Shown in pieces: positions 30,397-40,659 of a stretch of 64,000 bases of DNA. The notes beneath the pieces were generated by a model. The model saw only the letters and a list, made by a program, of their open reading frames with translations. It made no database searches and was not told the DNA's origin. The position numbers were made by a program, and so were the translations under genes. The stretch lies in the NCBI RefSeq assembly GCF_001598855.1, contig NZ_BCZS01000008.1:62001-126000 (forward strand), written 5' to 3'. The stretch's first letter is position 1, and every line of letters starts with the position of its first letter. Source of the stretch: Pluralibacter gergoviae ATCC 33028 = NBRC 105706 (GTDB lineage: Bacteria > Pseudomonadota > Gammaproteobacteria > Enterobacterales > Enterobacteriaceae).

Positions 30397-31371
30397 TTAC
30401 TTAAAGCCCACCACCGGGTGCGGCTGGTAGGGGGTTTCCAGCTCGGCTGCCTGCTCCGGCGTGAGGGTAAGATCGACTGCCGCCAGCAGCTCGTCGAGCT
30501 GTTCTTCGCGGGATGCGCCGATGATAGGCGCCGCAACGCCACGCTTGCCGAGCAGCCACGCCAGCGCGGTCTGGGCGCGGGTGGCGCCCAGCTCTTCGGC
30601 GACGCCCGCCAGCCGTTCGGCTATCTGCGCGTCGTTCTCTTCGGTAGTGCTGTAGAGGGTTTTGCCAAACTCATCGGACACCACCCGGGCGGTGGTCTCG
30701 CCCCAGGGACGGGTCAGGCGGCCGCGCGCCAGCGGGCTCCAGGGAATGACCGCCACCTCTTCCTGCCAGCAGAGCGGCAGCATCTCCCGCTCCTCTTCGC
30801 GATAGATCAGATTGTAGTGATCCTGCATGGTGACGAAACGCGCCCAGCCGTGCTGCTTCTGCAGGCTGAGCGCCTGGGCAAACTGCGCGGCGTGCATTGA
30901 GGAGGCGCCGATGTAGCGGGCCTTGCCGGATTTCACCACGTCGTTGAGCGCTTCAAGGGTTTCTTCTATCGGCGTTTCATAGTCCCAGCGGTGGATCTGC
31001 AGGAGATCGACATACTCCATGCCGAGGCGGCGCAGGCTGTCGTCGATGGACTGCAGGATCTGCGCCCGGGAGAGACCCTGGGATAATCCCTGCGTCTGAT
31101 GATAAACCTTGGTGGCGACCACCACCTCATCGCGGCGGGCAAAGTCGCGCAGGGCGCGGCCGACGATCTCTTCGCTGCTGCCGTCGGAGTAGCTGTTGGC
31201 GGTGTCGAAAAAGGTAATGCCGCCCTCAAGGGCGCGCTGGATCAGCGGTCGGCTGCTCTCTTCGGGCAGCGTCCAGGCGTGATTGCCCCGGTCCGGTTCG
31301 CCGAAGGTCATACACCCCAGGCTCAGGCGGGAGATCGTAAGGTCGGTAGTGCCAAGTGTTGTATATTGCAC
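30397..31371 (-). CDS. yajO: Aldo/keto reductase YajO
   Basis: This 324-residue protein is an NADPH-dependent aldo/keto reductase. The N-terminal GTTDLTISRLSLGCMTFG, the catalytic Asp and Tyr in FFDTANSYSDGSSEEIVG, and the LLQIHRWDYETPIEET and YIGASSMHA segments fit the YajO/MocA-like group. YajO has been linked to the formation of a 1-deoxyxylulose-type precursor for thiamine in E. coli (known, not proven here). It is the last gene of the minus-strand run xseB-ispA-dxs-yajO, 55 bp after dxs. Confidence 0.92.
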   Translation of the reverse strand: MQYTTLGTTDLTISRLSLGCMTFGEPDRGNHAWTLPEESSRPLIQRALEGGITFFDTANSYSDGSSEEIVGRALRDFARRDEVVVATKVYHQTQGLSQGLSRAQILQSIDDSLRRLGMEYVDLLQIHRWDYETPIEETLEALNDVVKSGKARYIGASSMHAAQFAQALSLQKQHGWARFVTMQDHYNLIYREEEREMLPLCWQEEVAVIPWSPLARGRLTRPWGETTARVVSDEFGKTLYSTTEENDAQIAERLAGVAEELGATRAQTALAWLLGKRGVAAPIIGASREEQLDELLAAVDLTLTPEQAAELETPYQPHPVVGFK

Positions 31372-31426
31372 GTTTCGCTCCTGCTAGTGGCTGACTACTC
31401 TAAGCATAGCAGGAGCGAAAGGGGGA

Positions 31427-33289
31427 TCAGGCAAGCCAGGTGGTAATACGTGCTTCTATGCCCGCGGCGTCGAGGCCGATTTCGGCCCGGGCCTCTTCCT
31501 GAGTGCCCTGCGGGATAAACCTATCAGGCAGGCCGAGGTTAAGCACCGGCACCGGGCGACGATTGGCCATCAGCACTTCGTTAACGCCGCTGCCCGCGCC
31601 GCCCATGACGGCGTTCTCTTCCACGGTCACCAGCGCGTCGTGGCCGGCGGCCAGCTCGAGGATCAGCGCCTCATCCAGCGGCTTGACGAAGCGCATATCC
31701 ACCAGCGTGGCGTTGAGCTTGTCCGCCACGATGGCGGCGTCCGCCAGCAGGGTGCCGAAGCTGAGGATAGCGATTTTCTCGCCCCGGCGTTTCACCACGC
31801 CCTTACCGATCGGCAGCGAGGCCAGCGGTTCGAGCGCTGCGCCGGTTCCGGTACCGCGCGGGTAGCGCACGGCGCTGGGGCCGTCGGCGTAGTGGTAGCC
31901 GGTGTAGAGCATCTGGCGGCATTCGTTTTCGTCGCTCGGTGCCATAATAACCAGATCCGGCACGCAGCGCAGGAAGGAGAGGTCGAACGCGCCCTGGTGC
32001 GTCTGCCCGTCGGCGCCGACGATGCCGGCGCGGTCGATGGCGAACAGCACCGGCAGCTTCTGGATCGCCACGTCGTGAATAACCTGATCGTAGGCGCGCT
32101 GCAGGAAGGTGGAGTAGATGGCCACTACCGGCTTATAGCCGCCGATGGCGAGGCCCGCCGCGAAGGTTACCGCGTGCTGTTCGGCGATCGCCACGTCGAA
32201 ATACTGGTCCGGATATTTTTTCGAGAACTCGACCATCCCGGAGCCTTCGCGCATCGCCGGCGTGATGCCCATCAGCTTGCCGTCTTTTGCCGCCGTTTCG
32301 CACAGCCAGTCGCCGAAGATTTTTGAATAGCTCGGCAGACCGCCGCTGCTCTTCGGCAGCACGCCGCTGGTGTGGTCGAACTTCGGTACCGCGTGAAAGG
32401 TGATCGGATCTTTTTCCGCCGGCTCGTAGCCGCGGCCCTTCTTAGTCATGATGTGCAGAAACTGCGGGCCCTTCAGGTCGCGCATGTTCTTCAGCGTGTT
32501 AACCAGCCCGAGCACATCGTGGCCGTCCACCGGGCCGATATAGTTAAAGCCCAGCTCTTCAAACAGCGTGCCCGGCACTACCATGCCTTTAATGTGTTCT
32601 TCGGTGCGCTTGAGCAGCTCCTTGATAGGCGGCACGCCGGAGAAGACCTTCTTGCCGCCTTCGCGCAGGGTTGAGTAGAGCTTGCCCGACAGCAGCTGGG
32701 CCAGATGGTTGTTCAGCGCGCCGACGTTCTCGGAGATCGACATTTCGTTGTCGTTGAGCACTACCAGCATATCGGGACGAATATCGCCCGCGTGGTTCAT
32801 CGCCTCAAAGGCCATCCCGGCGGTAATCGCGCCGTCGCCAATCACGCAGACCGTGCGGCGCTGCTTGTCCTCTTTTTCAGCGGCGACGGCGATGCCGATC
32901 CCGGCTGAGATGGAGGTGGATGAGTGGCCAACGCTCAGCACGTCGTACTCGCTCTCGCCGCGCCACGGGAACGGATGCAGGCCGCCCTTTTGCCGGATGG
33001 TGTCGATGCGGTCCCGGCGGCCGGTGAGGATTTTGTGCGGATAGGCCTGGTGGCCAACGTCCCAGATGAGCTGGTCAAACGGGGTGTTGTAGACGTAGTG
33101 CAGCGCCACGGTGAGTTCCACCGTGCCAAGTCCGGAGGCGAAGTGTCCGCTGGAGCGGCTCACGCTGTCGAGCAGGTAGCGACGCAGTTCGTCGCACAGC
33201 TTCGGCAGGCTCTCTTTCGGCAGCTGACGCAGCTCCTGGGTGGATTCCACCAGCGCCAGCGTCGGGTATTTGGCAATATCAAAACTCAT
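31427..33289 (-). CDS. dxs: 1-deoxy-D-xylulose-5-phosphate synthase Dxs
   Basis: Dxs condenses pyruvate and glyceraldehyde 3-phosphate, the entry step of the MEP isoprenoid pathway, which also feeds thiamine and pyridoxal synthesis. The 620-residue transketolase-like protein contains [17 protein letters not shown], the thiamine-diphosphate motif [18 protein letters not shown]...NDN, and the second-domain [17 protein letters not shown]. It follows ispA by 21 bp. Length equals that of E. coli Dxs. Confidence 0.97.
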   Translation of the reverse strand: MSFDIAKYPTLALVESTQELRQLPKESLPKLCDELRRYLLDSVSRSSGHFASGLGTVELTVALHYVYNTPFDQLIWDVGHQAYPHKILTGRRDRIDTIRQKGGLHPFPWRGESEYDVLSVGHSSTSISAGIGIAVAAEKEDKQRRTVCVIGDGAITAGMAFEAMNHAGDIRPDMLVVLNDNEMSISENVGALNNHLAQLLSGKLYSTLREGGKKVFSGVPPIKELLKRTEEHIKGMVVPGTLFEELGFNYIGPVDGHDVLGLVNTLKNMRDLKGPQFLHIMTKKGRGYEPAEKDPITFHAVPKFDHTSGVLPKSSGGLPSYSKIFGDWLCETAAKDGKLMGITPAMREGSGMVEFSKKYPDQYFDVAIAEQHAVTFAAGLAIGGYKPVVAIYSTFLQRAYDQVIHDVAIQKLPVLFAIDRAGIVGADGQTHQGAFDLSFLRCVPDLVIMAPSDENECRQMLYTGYHYADGPSAVRYPRGTGTGAALEPLASLPIGKGVVKRRGEKIAILSFGTLLADAAIVADKLNATLVDMRFVKPLDEALILELAAGHDALVTVEENAVMGGAGSGVNEVLMANRRPVPVLNLGLPDRFIPQGTQEEARAEIGLDAAGIEARITTWLA

Positions 33290-33310
33290 CAGAGACTCAT
33301 TTAAGGTGTT

Positions 33311-34210
33311 CTATTTATCGCGCTGAATAATATAGTTCGCCAGCGCTACAAGGGCAGAGGTGTCCAGGGACTGCGCGGCCAGCAGGGACAGCGAGCGGTG
33401 GGCATCATCAATTAAATCATGCGCTTTTATACGCGCTTGTTCGAGTCCCAGCAGGGCAGGATAGGTACTTTTGCCGAGCTGCTGGTCGGCACCCTGGCGT
33501 TTGCCAAGAGTGGCAGTATCGCCCACCACATCCAGGATGTCATCCTGCACCTGAAAGGCAAGACCTATGCACTGGGCGTAATTATCCAGAACCGGCAGCG
33601 CCGCGCGGCCGCGCTCGCCGGCGCTCAGCGCGCCCAGCCGCACGGCGGCGCGGATGAGCGCCCCGGTTTTGTGGCGGTGGATCCGCTCAAGGGCCGCCAA
33701 ATCAACCTGCTGGCCTTCGGCCTCCAGGTCCAGCGCCTGGCCGCCGCACATGCCGGCAACGCCGCTGGCCTGGGCCAGCTCGGCGATCATCGCCAGCCGA
33801 TCGCGGTCAGAGACTTCCGGCATCGGCGCTTCGCTTAAAATAGAGAAAGCCAGCGTCTGCAGCGCGTCGCCGGCGAGGATCGCATTGGCCTCACCGTACT
33901 TAATGTGGCAGGTAGGCTGACCGCGGCGCAGGTCGTCATCGTCCATCGCCGGCAGATCGTCGTGGATCAGCGAATAGGCGTGAATGCACTCCACCGCTGC
34001 CGCCGGCGCGTCCAGCGTGCTCTGGCTGACGCTGAACATGCGCCCGGTTGCGTATACCAGAAACGGGCGCAGGCGCTTACCGCCTAATAATGCCCCGTAG
34101 TGCATCGCCTCAACCAGCGGAGTGTTCTGAAAGGGCTGCGGCTCGATAAAGCGGCGCAGGGCCTCGTTGGCCTGGGTAACGCAGGCCTGTAGCTGTTGGC
34201 TAAAATCCAT
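33311..34210 (-). CDS. ispA: Farnesyl diphosphate synthase IspA
   Basis: IspA joins isopentenyl diphosphate units to make geranyl and farnesyl diphosphate. The 299-residue all-helical protein has the first Asp-rich motif in IHDDLPAMDDDDLRRG and the second in FQVQDDILDV, with the GGKRLRPFLV substrate-binding motif. Its ATG abuts the xseB stop with no gap, so the two are translated in sequence. Confidence 0.97.
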   Translation of the reverse strand: MDFSQQLQACVTQANEALRRFIEPQPFQNTPLVEAMHYGALLGGKRLRPFLVYATGRMFSVSQSTLDAPAAAVECIHAYSLIHDDLPAMDDDDLRRGQPTCHIKYGEANAILAGDALQTLAFSILSEAPMPEVSDRDRLAMIAELAQASGVAGMCGGQALDLEAEGQQVDLAALERIHRHKTGALIRAAVRLGALSAGERGRAALPVLDNYAQCIGLAFQVQDDILDVVGDTATLGKRQGADQQLGKSTYPALLGLEQARIKAHDLIDDAHRSLSLLAAQSLDTSALVALANYIIQRDK

Positions 34211-34453
34211 TTACTCGGCGTCCGGCGTGAGTGGGGTCAGCGGGGCATCTTCGTTATCGGCAAGCAGGATCTGTACCCGCTGTTCGGCCTGCTGCAGTTT
34301 CTGCTGCCCCTGACGGGCGAGCTGTACGCCGCGCTCGAATTCGCCCAGCGCCGCTTCCAGCGGCAGGTCGCCGTTTTCGAGGCGGGATACAATTTGTTCA
34401 AGCTCGGTCAGGGCGCTCTCGAAACTGGCTGGCGCTTCATTTTTTTTTGGCAT
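34211..34453 (-). CDS. xseB: Exodeoxyribonuclease VII small subunit XseB
   Basis: XseB is the 80-residue helical small subunit of exonuclease VII, which degrades single-stranded DNA with the XseA subunit (encoded elsewhere). The typical sequence [33 protein letters not shown] and the LAR segment are present. The start at 34453 gives the usual MPKKNEAP beginning; a longer frame reaching 34858 is not coding. It is the first gene of the minus-strand xseB-ispA-dxs-yajO run and diverges from thiI with a 196-bp gap. Confidence 0.95.
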   Translation of the reverse strand: MPKKNEAPASFESALTELEQIVSRLENGDLPLEAALGEFERGVQLARQGQQKLQQAEQRVQILLADNEDAPLTPLTPDAE

Positions 34454-34649
34454 AGTGAATGTCTGGCTCTTGTTGTGTCGCGACCCATCTATGGTAGCGG
34501 AGTCGGACCGTGAAGCAAATAACGCACAATGGTAACGCGCAGGCTGAGCGCGATGATGGTATACTCCCGCGCCTGGTGCCGTCGGGTTTATCCGGCGGCA
34601 AATTTTTGTCCAGCGACCTCTGCGGGTCCGCCAACGAACCATTGCCGCC

Positions 34650-36098
34650 ATGAAGTTTATCATTAAATTGTTCCCGGAAATCACCATCAAAAGCCAATCT
34701 GTGCGGTTGCGCTTTATAAAAATGCTCACCGGTAACATTCGCAACGTCCTTAAAGAGTACAGCGAAACCATCGCCATCGTCCGCCACTGGGATAATATCG
34801 AAGTGCGCGCCAAGGATGAGAGCCAGGGGCCGATTATTCGCGACGCGCTGACCCGCATTCCGGGTATTCACCACATCCTGGAAGTAGAGGACGTGCCGTT
34901 CACCTCGCTGCACGATATCTTTGAGCAGACGCTGCCGCTGTGGCGGGAAACGCTTGAAGGCAAAACCTTCTGCGTGCGCGTCAAGCGCCGCGGCAAGCAC
35001 GAGTTCACCTCAATTGAAGTTGAACGCTACGTGGGCGGCGGCCTGAATCAGCACATCGAAACGGCGAAAGTGAAGCTGACCAACCCTGACGTGACGGTCA
35101 ATCTGGAGATTGAGAACGACAGGCTGCTGCTGGTGAAGGGGCGCTATGAGGGTATTGGCGGCTATCCGATAGGCACCCAGGAAGACGTGCTGTCGCTGAT
35201 TTCCGGCGGCTTCGATTCCGGCGTTTCCAGCTATATGCTGCTGCGCCGCGGCTGCCGCGTGCACTACTGCTTCTTCAACCTCGGCGGCGCGGCGCACGAA
35301 ATCGGCGTACGCCAGGTGGCCCACTATCTGTGGAACCGCTTCGGCAGCTCGCACCGGGTGCGCTTTGTGGCGATCAACTTCGAGCCGGTGGTCGGCGAGA
35401 TCCTCGAAAAAGTGGACGACGGTCAGATGGGCGTGGTGCTCAAGCGCATGATGGTGCGCGCCGCTTCGCAGATTGCCGAGCGCTACGGCGTGCAGGCGCT
35501 GGTCACCGGTGAAGCATTGGGCCAGGTCTCCAGCCAGACGCTGACTAACCTGCGGCTGATCGACAACGTCTCCGATACCCTGGTGCTGCGCCCGCTTATC
35601 TCTTGGGACAAGGAGCACATTATCGATCTGGCGCGCGAAATTGGCACCGAAGACTTCGCCCGCACCATGCCGGAGTACTGCGGCGTGATCTCGAAGAGCC
35701 CGACCGTGAAGGCGGTGAAGGCGAAGATCGAAGAGGAAGAGAGCCATTTCGACTTTGCAATCCTCGATAAGGTGGTTGCCGAGGCGAACAACATTGATAT
35801 CCGCGATATCGCCCAGCAGACGCAGCAGGATGTGGTGGAAGTTGAGACCGTCAGCGGCTTTGGCGCCAACGACGCCGTCCTCGATATTCGTTCGGTGGAC
35901 GAGCAGGACGACCGCCCGCTGAAGCTTGACGGCGTTGAAGTGGTATCGCTGCCGTTCTACAAGCTGAGCACCCAGTTCGGCAACCTCGACCAGAGCAAAA
36001 CCTGGCTGCTGTGGTGCGAGCGCGGCGTCATGAGCCGCCTGCAGGCGCTCTACCTGCGCGAGCAGGGCTTCAGTAATGTGAAGGTTTATCGTCCGTAA
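34650..36098 (+). CDS. thiI: tRNA 4-thiouridine and thiazole sulfurtransferase ThiI
   Basis: ThiI adenylates uridine 8 of tRNA and transfers sulfur to it, and in enterobacteria also passes sulfur to ThiS for thiazole synthesis. The 482-residue protein has an N-terminal ferredoxin-like and THUMP region (1 to about 165), a PP-loop [12 protein letters not shown] near 188, and a C-terminal rhodanese domain. The catalytic Cys456 sits in WLLWCERGV, exactly at the E. coli position. It is monocistronic by appearance, with a GC hairpin after the stop. Confidence 0.97.
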   Translation: MKFIIKLFPEITIKSQSVRLRFIKMLTGNIRNVLKEYSETIAIVRHWDNIEVRAKDESQGPIIRDALTRIPGIHHILEVEDVPFTSLHDIFEQTLPLWRETLEGKTFCVRVKRRGKHEFTSIEVERYVGGGLNQHIETAKVKLTNPDVTVNLEIENDRLLLVKGRYEGIGGYPIGTQEDVLSLISGGFDSGVSSYMLLRRGCRVHYCFFNLGGAAHEIGVRQVAHYLWNRFGSSHRVRFVAINFEPVVGEILEKVDDGQMGVVLKRMMVRAASQIAERYGVQALVTGEALGQVSSQTLTNLRLIDNVSDTLVLRPLISWDKEHIIDLAREIGTEDFARTMPEYCGVISKSPTVKAVKAKIEEEESHFDFAILDKVVAEANNIDIRDIAQQTQQDVVEVETVSGFGANDAVLDIRSVDEQDDRPLKLDGVEVVSLPFYKLSTQFGNLDQSKTWLLWCERGVMSRLQALYLREQGFSNVKVYRP

Positions 36099-36103
36099 TC
36101 GCC

Positions 36104-36125
36104 CGCGCCGCCGTCCGGCGGCGCG
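36104..36125. terminator. GC-rich hairpin after thiI
   Basis: CGCGCCGCCG (36104-36113) and CGGCGGCGCG (36116-36125) form a perfect stem five bases after the thiI stop. No T-run follows, so termination would have to be inefficient or need another factor. Confidence 0.45.
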
Positions 36126-36222
36126 TTCAATCCCGCATTTTTACCACGAAACAGTAAGCATTCCGCCCCGCAGGCTTTAAAATCGTTACCATACACTCAT
36201 TTGCATAAAATTAAGGTAAGCA

Positions 36223-36873
36223 ATGGCATCCCGACAGGAGAGAGAGCAGTTTGACCGCTGGTGGGCAACGGAAGGCGACTGGGTTGAGGAGCCGAACCAG
36301 CGCCGCAAGGGCATGAGCGGCGTGCAGCGAATTGAACGCGACGGTAAAGTCCTGTATGTCAAACGGATGACGCAGCATCTGTTCCACTCGCTGCGCTATC
36401 CGCTTGGCCGTCCGACCATCGTGCGCGAAATCCAGGTCATCAATGAGATGGCGAAGGCGGGCGTTATCGTACCGAAAATCGTCTACGGTAAGGCGATGAA
36501 GATCGACGGCGAATGGCGCGCCCTGCTGGTGACGGAGGATATGTCCGGCTTTATCTGCATCGCCGACTGGTACAAGCTGCACCAGCAGACGCCGTTCCCG
36601 GACGCCCAGCGCGAAGGTATGCTGCGGGCGGTGGCGAAGGCGTTTAAGGCGATGCACAGCATTAACCGCCAGCACGGCTGCTGCTACGTGCGCCACATCT
36701 ACGTGCGCACCGACGGCCAGGAGCTGGCGGGGTTCCTCGATCTGGAGAAGAGCCGCCGCCGCTGGGTGCGCGAGAAGGCCGTCAGCCACGACTTCCGCCA
36801 GCTGGAGAAGTATCTCGATCCGATCCCGAAGGCGGACTGGGAGAAGGTGAAACAGTATTATCGCGCGCTGTAG
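36223..36873 (+). CDS. inaA: InaA-like LPS-kinase-family protein
   Basis: The 216-residue protein is very close to E. coli InaA as I remember it (DRWWATEGDWVEEPNQRRKGMSGVQ, RYPLGRPTIVREIQVI, LLVTEDM, INRQHGCCYVRHIYV, GFLDLEKSRRRW). InaA belongs to the WaaP/Kdo-kinase family with a protein-kinase-like fold; its expression responds to weak acids in E. coli, and its substrate is not established. The His-Cys-Cys stretch at HGCCYVRHI stands in the place of the catalytic loop. In E. coli inaA is far away on the map, whereas here it sits between thiI and yajL and is followed by a BIME repeat. Either the gene moved or it is a second copy. Confidence 0.88.
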   Translation: MASRQEREQFDRWWATEGDWVEEPNQRRKGMSGVQRIERDGKVLYVKRMTQHLFHSLRYPLGRPTIVREIQVINEMAKAGVIVPKIVYGKAMKIDGEWRALLVTEDMSGFICIADWYKLHQQTPFPDAQREGMLRAVAKAFKAMHSINRQHGCCYVRHIYVRTDGQELAGFLDLEKSRRRWVREKAVSHDFRQLEKYLDPIPKADWEKVKQYYRAL

Positions 36874-36883
36874 CCGCTTTCAT

Positions 36884-36971
36884 GCCGGGCGGCGGCTGCG
36901 CCTTGCCCGGCCTACGCTCCCGGCGGAGCCGGCGTCATGCGTAGGCCCGTGCAAGCGAAGCGCCGCCGGGC
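36884..36971. repeat. BIME-type pair of inverted REP elements
   Basis: A REP-like unit GCCGGGC-N14-GCCCGGC followed by CTACG (36884-36916) is mirrored by an inverted unit reading CGTAGGCCCG...CCGCCGGGC at 36940-36971. The two point at each other around a 23-bp centre. This is the usual layout of an enterobacterial bacterial interspersed mosaic element in a gap between convergent genes, here between the InaA-like gene and yajL. Confidence 0.85.
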
Positions 36972-37002
36972 GCAACCGCCGAGCCGGGCCTCCGGCGCAA
37001 AG

Positions 37003-37593
37003 CTACTCGTAAAAGTTATAAATCCCCGCCGCCATCACCAGCTGCGATGCCACTTCGTGCGCTTTCTCGCGCCCGACCAGCAGGTCGATAATCTTCAGTC
37101 CGAAGTCGATGCTGGTTCCCGGTCCCTGGCTGGTCAGCAGGTTAACCCGCGGATCCCACACCACGCGCCTGTCCTGCCACTGATTTTCCGGGATAGTATC
37201 CTTGAGGCCGGGAAAGCCGGTCATGTTGCCGATCGGAAAGATATCGTGCGGCACCAGCACCGTGCCGGCCGCCGCGCAGATGGCGGCGACGATGCGTCCG
37301 GAACGGTGAAACTGCTTCACCGTCTCGACCAGCAGCGGGCTGTCGCGAAAGCACTCCGCGCCCTTCAGGCCACCGGGCAGGACGATAATGTCGAAGTCGC
37401 CGTCGGCCACCTGCACCAGCGGCGCATCGGCCAGCAGCTTCACGCCGCGCGAGCAGGTGATGGTCAGCCCGCCGTCGCTGGCGACGCTGGCGGTGGTGAC
37501 GCGAATACCGCCGCGCACCAGCAGATCGATGGTGGTGACCGCTTCCGTTTCTTCACTACCAGGGGCGAGACAAACCAGCGCCGATGCGCTCAT
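37003..37593 (-). CDS. yajL: DJ-1/PfpI-family protein deglycase YajL
   Basis: YajL is a DJ-1-type cysteine protein linked to oxidative-stress protection of thiol proteins and, by some reports, to protein deglycation. The 196-residue sequence starts [29 protein letters not shown] and carries the reactive Cys106 in AAICAA, with the acidic partner in the EETE segment. After the cysteine it reads CAAAGTVL where E. coli has CAAPATVL (from memory). I use the ATG at 37593 because AAGGAG lies seven bases away; an ATG at 37599 is only one base from it. It overlaps the end of panE by 38 bases. Confidence 0.94.
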   Translation of the reverse strand: MSASALVCLAPGSEETEAVTTIDLLVRGGIRVTTASVASDGGLTITCSRGVKLLADAPLVQVADGDFDIIVLPGGLKGAECFRDSPLLVETVKQFHRSGRIVAAICAAAGTVLVPHDIFPIGNMTGFPGLKDTIPENQWQDRRVVWDPRVNLLTSQGPGTSIDFGLKIIDLLVGREKAHEVASQLVMAAGIYNFYE

Positions 37594-38467
37594 ACTCATT
37601 CTCCTTATTCTTAATCAGTTCATACAGCCGGGCGTTTTCCGGCACGTTGATGCCGTGGGCGCGGGCGCGCCGCAGCAGGTAGCCGTTGATGTAGTCGATT
37701 TCGGTGTGACGCACGGCGCGGACGTCCTGCAGCATGGATGAGATGTTGGCGGCGGTGGAGTCCACTATCTCCCAGACGTAGGCGAGCAGATCCTCCGGCG
37801 AGGAGTGGTAGCCCTCGCGCTGCATCACCGCGGCCACCTCGCCGCAGATAAGCTCCACCTGGCGCGGATAGAGGCGAAGCGCGCCGTTAGGGCAGTTGTA
37901 AATCGCCGTCAGCGGGTTGATGACGCAGTTAACCGCCAGCTTGCGCCAGCTGGATGCGCCCATATTGTTATGCCAGGCCACGTCGGGCAGCACGGCGTGG
38001 AGCGCGTCGGCAAGCCCGCTGTAGTCCGCGTTAAGCGGGCGCGCGGGGCCGATGTGGGTCGTGCCGTTGGCGACGTGAATAATCAGATTACCGTCTCGGC
38101 GCGCGGCCTGGGTCGTCATGCCCATCAGCAGCGGCTGGCGCAGCGACTGCAGCTCATCGAGGGTGCCCATGCCGTTGTGGATCAGCAGTACCGGACTACC
38201 GACCGGCAGCATCTCCGCCAGGTTTTTGACGGCGCCGGAGACCTGCCAGGCCTTGAGCGTCACCAGCAGCAGATCGCTGTGGGCGAGAAACTGCGGATCG
38301 TTGGCGGTGAGCAGCTCATTGTAGATGGCGCCGTCGGTCTCCTGCAGGTTAACGCTGCACCACGGCTGGGGCACGCGCAGCCATCCCTGTACTTCATGTC
38401 CTTGTCGATGCAGCGCCGTCAGCCATAATTGTCCAAGAGCGCCGCATCCGAGCACGGTAACTTTCAT
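37556..38467 (-). CDS. panE: 2-dehydropantoate 2-reductase PanE
   Basis: PanE reduces ketopantoate to pantoate with NADPH on the way to coenzyme A. The 303-residue protein has the Rossmann motif [11 protein letters not shown] at its N-terminus and the family's substrate-site lysines (VTLKAWQV and [17 protein letters not shown]). The same transcript continues into yajL, whose start lies inside the last codons of panE. Length equals that of E. coli PanE. Confidence 0.96.
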   Translation of the reverse strand: MKVTVLGCGALGQLWLTALHRQGHEVQGWLRVPQPWCSVNLQETDGAIYNELLTANDPQFLAHSDLLLVTLKAWQVSGAVKNLAEMLPVGSPVLLIHNGMGTLDELQSLRQPLLMGMTTQAARRDGNLIIHVANGTTHIGPARPLNADYSGLADALHAVLPDVAWHNNMGASSWRKLAVNCVINPLTAIYNCPNGALRLYPRQVELICGEVAAVMQREGYHSSPEDLLAYVWEIVDSTAANISSMLQDVRAVRHTEIDYINGYLLRRARAHGINVPENARLYELIKNKENEYERIGAGLSRPW

Positions 38468-38610
38468 TCTTTTTCCTCACCTGCTGGGGGATTGGGCGTT
38501 ATCTGCCTATTATAGCCCTGACTGCCCGAACTCCGTTAAGGCATAACGGGTTGTGTTCTCTGGCGCTGGCGGTATTATGCAACGCAACATAACGCGAGGG
38601 AGAATAAACT

Positions 38611-39102
38611 ATGCCATCTTTCGATATCGTCTCTGAGGTCGATCTTCAGGAAGCGAAGAATGCCGTCGACAATGCGGCCCGCGAAGTCGAGTCACGCTTC
38701 GATTTTCGCGGCGTTGAGGCCACCATTGAGCTGAACGACAAAAATGAGACCATCAAGGTGCTCAGCGAGTCAGATTTCCAGGTCAACCAGCTGCTGGATA
38801 TCCTGCGCGCCAAGCTGCTCAAGCGCGGCATTGAAGGTAACTCTATCGAGGTGCCGGAGGAGTTTGTCCACAGCGGAAAAACCTGGTTTGTGGAAGCGAA
38901 GCTGAAAACCGGCATCGAAAGCGCGGTGCAGAAGAAAATCGTTAAGCTGATTAAAGACAGCAAGCTGAAGGTGCAGGCGCAGATCCAGGGCGAAGAGATC
39001 CGCGTGACCGGAAAATCCCGCGACGACCTGCAGGCGGTCATGGCGCTGGTGCGCGGCGGTAATCTGGGGCAGCCGTTCCAGTTTAAGAACTTCCGCGACT
39101 GA
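38611..39102 (+). CDS. yajQ: Nucleotide-binding protein YajQ
   Basis: YajQ is a 163-residue two-domain protein with RNA-binding-like folds. It binds nucleotides, and homologues in other proteobacteria bind cyclic di-GMP (known from Xanthomonas). The family sequence [21 protein letters not shown] and [30 protein letters not shown] is complete. A GAGGGAG site precedes the start, and a strong terminator follows. It diverges from panE with a 143-bp gap. Confidence 0.95.
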   Translation: MPSFDIVSEVDLQEAKNAVDNAAREVESRFDFRGVEATIELNDKNETIKVLSESDFQVNQLLDILRAKLLKRGIEGNSIEVPEEFVHSGKTWFVEAKLKTGIESAVQKKIVKLIKDSKLKVQAQIQGEEIRVTGKSRDDLQAVMALVRGGNLGQPFQFKNFRD

Positions 39103-39122
39103 GAGCAGCGCCGCCCCGACAC

Positions 39123-39149
39123 AAAAAGCGGAGATTCTCCGCTTTTTTT
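39123..39149. terminator. Bidirectional terminator between yajQ and yajR
   Basis: AAAAAGCGGAG (39123-39133) pairs with CTCCGCTTTTT (39137-39147) around an ATT loop, with T-runs on both strands. The minus-strand yajR stop codon overlaps its edge. Confidence 0.92.
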
Positions 39150-40512
39150 ACGCCCGCGCGATGGCCTGTTCGACGTTGACGCGGTTGGTGACTTTGCTGT
39201 CGATTTTGACATAGGCGGAGCGCTCCTCCGGCACCACCAGCACCTCCTGAATCCCTTCCTCTGCCAGCAGCCGCGTCCTGAGGCGCTCATCGGCAGCAAT
39301 ATCGTCAGGCAGTTCGATGCGCAGGCTGCGCAGGTAGGGCGGCTCCTGCATGGTCATCGCCACCAGCAGCCAGATGGTAGCCAGTAGCGCACCCATCAGA
39401 AAGACCGTCTGCGAATCAAAGTAGCCGTCCAGCCAGCCGCCGAGCGAACCGCCAATCGCCACGCCGAGAAACTGGCTGGTGGAGTAGATGCCCATCGCCG
39501 TGCCTTTATAGCCCGCCGGGGCCTCTTTACTGATCAGCGACGGCAGCAGGGCCTCCATCAGATTAAAGGCGAGGAAGAAGATCTGCACGCCGATGACCAG
39601 CTCCCAGAAGTGCGGCCCGGCGCCCCAGAGGACGATTTCGGCGATCACCAGCAGCGCGACGCAGAGAATAAAGACCTGCTTCATGCGCCGCTTCGCTTCG
39701 GCGTAAATAATGAAGGGAATGACGGAGACAAAAGAGACCAGCATGGTCACCAGATAGATTTTCCAGTGCTGCGCCGCCGCAAAGCCGGCGGATTCCAGCT
39801 GGCCGGGCAGGGCAACGAAGGTGGACATCAGCAGGATGTGCAGGCACATGATGCCGAAGTTGAGCTTCAGCAGGCGCGGCGCCATCAGCACCTTACTAAA
39901 GCAGCCCCTGACCATGCCAGAGTCGCGGTTGAGCACGTGGCTTTTGCTGTCCGGCACCACCAGCAGGGTAATCAGGATGCCGAGCGTTGCCAGGCCGGCA
40001 ATCATCCAGAACAGGGCGTGCAGGCCGAGCCGGTGGGTAATAATCGGGCCCAGCACCATCGCAATAGCAAACGTAACGCCAAAGCTGACGCCGATAAAGG
40101 CCATTGCCTTGGTGCGGTTCTGCTCGCGGGTAAGATCAGACAGGAGCGCCATCACGGCGGCGGCAATCGCCCCGGAGCCCTGCAGCGCGCGGCCGAGGAT
40201 AATGCCCCAGATAGAGTCGGACAGCGCGGCGATAACGCTGCCGAGCACAAACACCAGCAGGCCGCCGACGATCAGCGGCTTGCGGCCGATGCGGTCAGAG
40301 AGCAGCCCGAAAGGAATTTGAAATATGGCCTGCGCCAGGCCGTAAATGCCGATCGCCAGACCAATAAGCGCTTCGCTGGCGCCCTGCAGCGCCATGCCGT
40401 ACGTGGTCAGAACGGGCAGAACCATAAACATGCCGAGCATGCGCAGGGAGAAAACCGTCCCCAGACCCCAGGTGGCGCGCAGCTCGCCCGGCGTCATTTT
40501 AAAATCGTTCAT
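39148..40512 (-). CDS. yajR: Major facilitator superfamily transporter YajR
   Basis: YajR is a 454-residue drug-antiporter-type MFS protein with twelve predicted helices. The first-half motif A (GLLSDRIGRKPLI) and the motif-C-like ALQGSGAIAAAVMALLSDL are clear. It has the extra C-terminal cytoplasmic domain (about residues 385-454, ELPDDIAADERLRTRLLAEEGIQEVLV...VNVEQAIARA) that distinguishes YajR. The substrate is unknown. I used the ATG at 40512 (MNDFKMTPGELRATWG); a GTG two codons upstream is less likely. It converges on yajQ. Confidence 0.94.
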   Translation of the reverse strand: MNDFKMTPGELRATWGLGTVFSLRMLGMFMVLPVLTTYGMALQGASEALIGLAIGIYGLAQAIFQIPFGLLSDRIGRKPLIVGGLLVFVLGSVIAALSDSIWGIILGRALQGSGAIAAAVMALLSDLTREQNRTKAMAFIGVSFGVTFAIAMVLGPIITHRLGLHALFWMIAGLATLGILITLLVVPDSKSHVLNRDSGMVRGCFSKVLMAPRLLKLNFGIMCLHILLMSTFVALPGQLESAGFAAAQHWKIYLVTMLVSFVSVIPFIIYAEAKRRMKQVFILCVALLVIAEIVLWGAGPHFWELVIGVQIFFLAFNLMEALLPSLISKEAPAGYKGTAMGIYSTSQFLGVAIGGSLGGWLDGYFDSQTVFLMGALLATIWLLVAMTMQEPPYLRSLRIELPDDIAADERLRTRLLAEEGIQEVLVVPEERSAYVKIDSKVTNRVNVEQAIARA

Positions 40513-40616
40513 TGCCACCTCAAATTAAAAGCCGCGTACAGTGTAAAGGCGGGGGAGGGCAGGGTAAACATGCAGTTTTTTAACAAATATTACATTGCTA
40601 TCGCGCTGATAACACA

Positions 40617-40645
40617 AATAAAAAAGGGTGCCGAAGCACCCTTTT
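40617..40645 (-). terminator. Rho-independent terminator of the cyo operon
   Basis: On the minus strand AAAAGGGTGC and GCACCCTTTT pair around a four-base loop (TTCG), followed by a T6 run. It starts 15 bp after the cyoE stop. Confidence 0.92.
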
Positions 40646-40659
40646 AGCCATTCGGTAGT

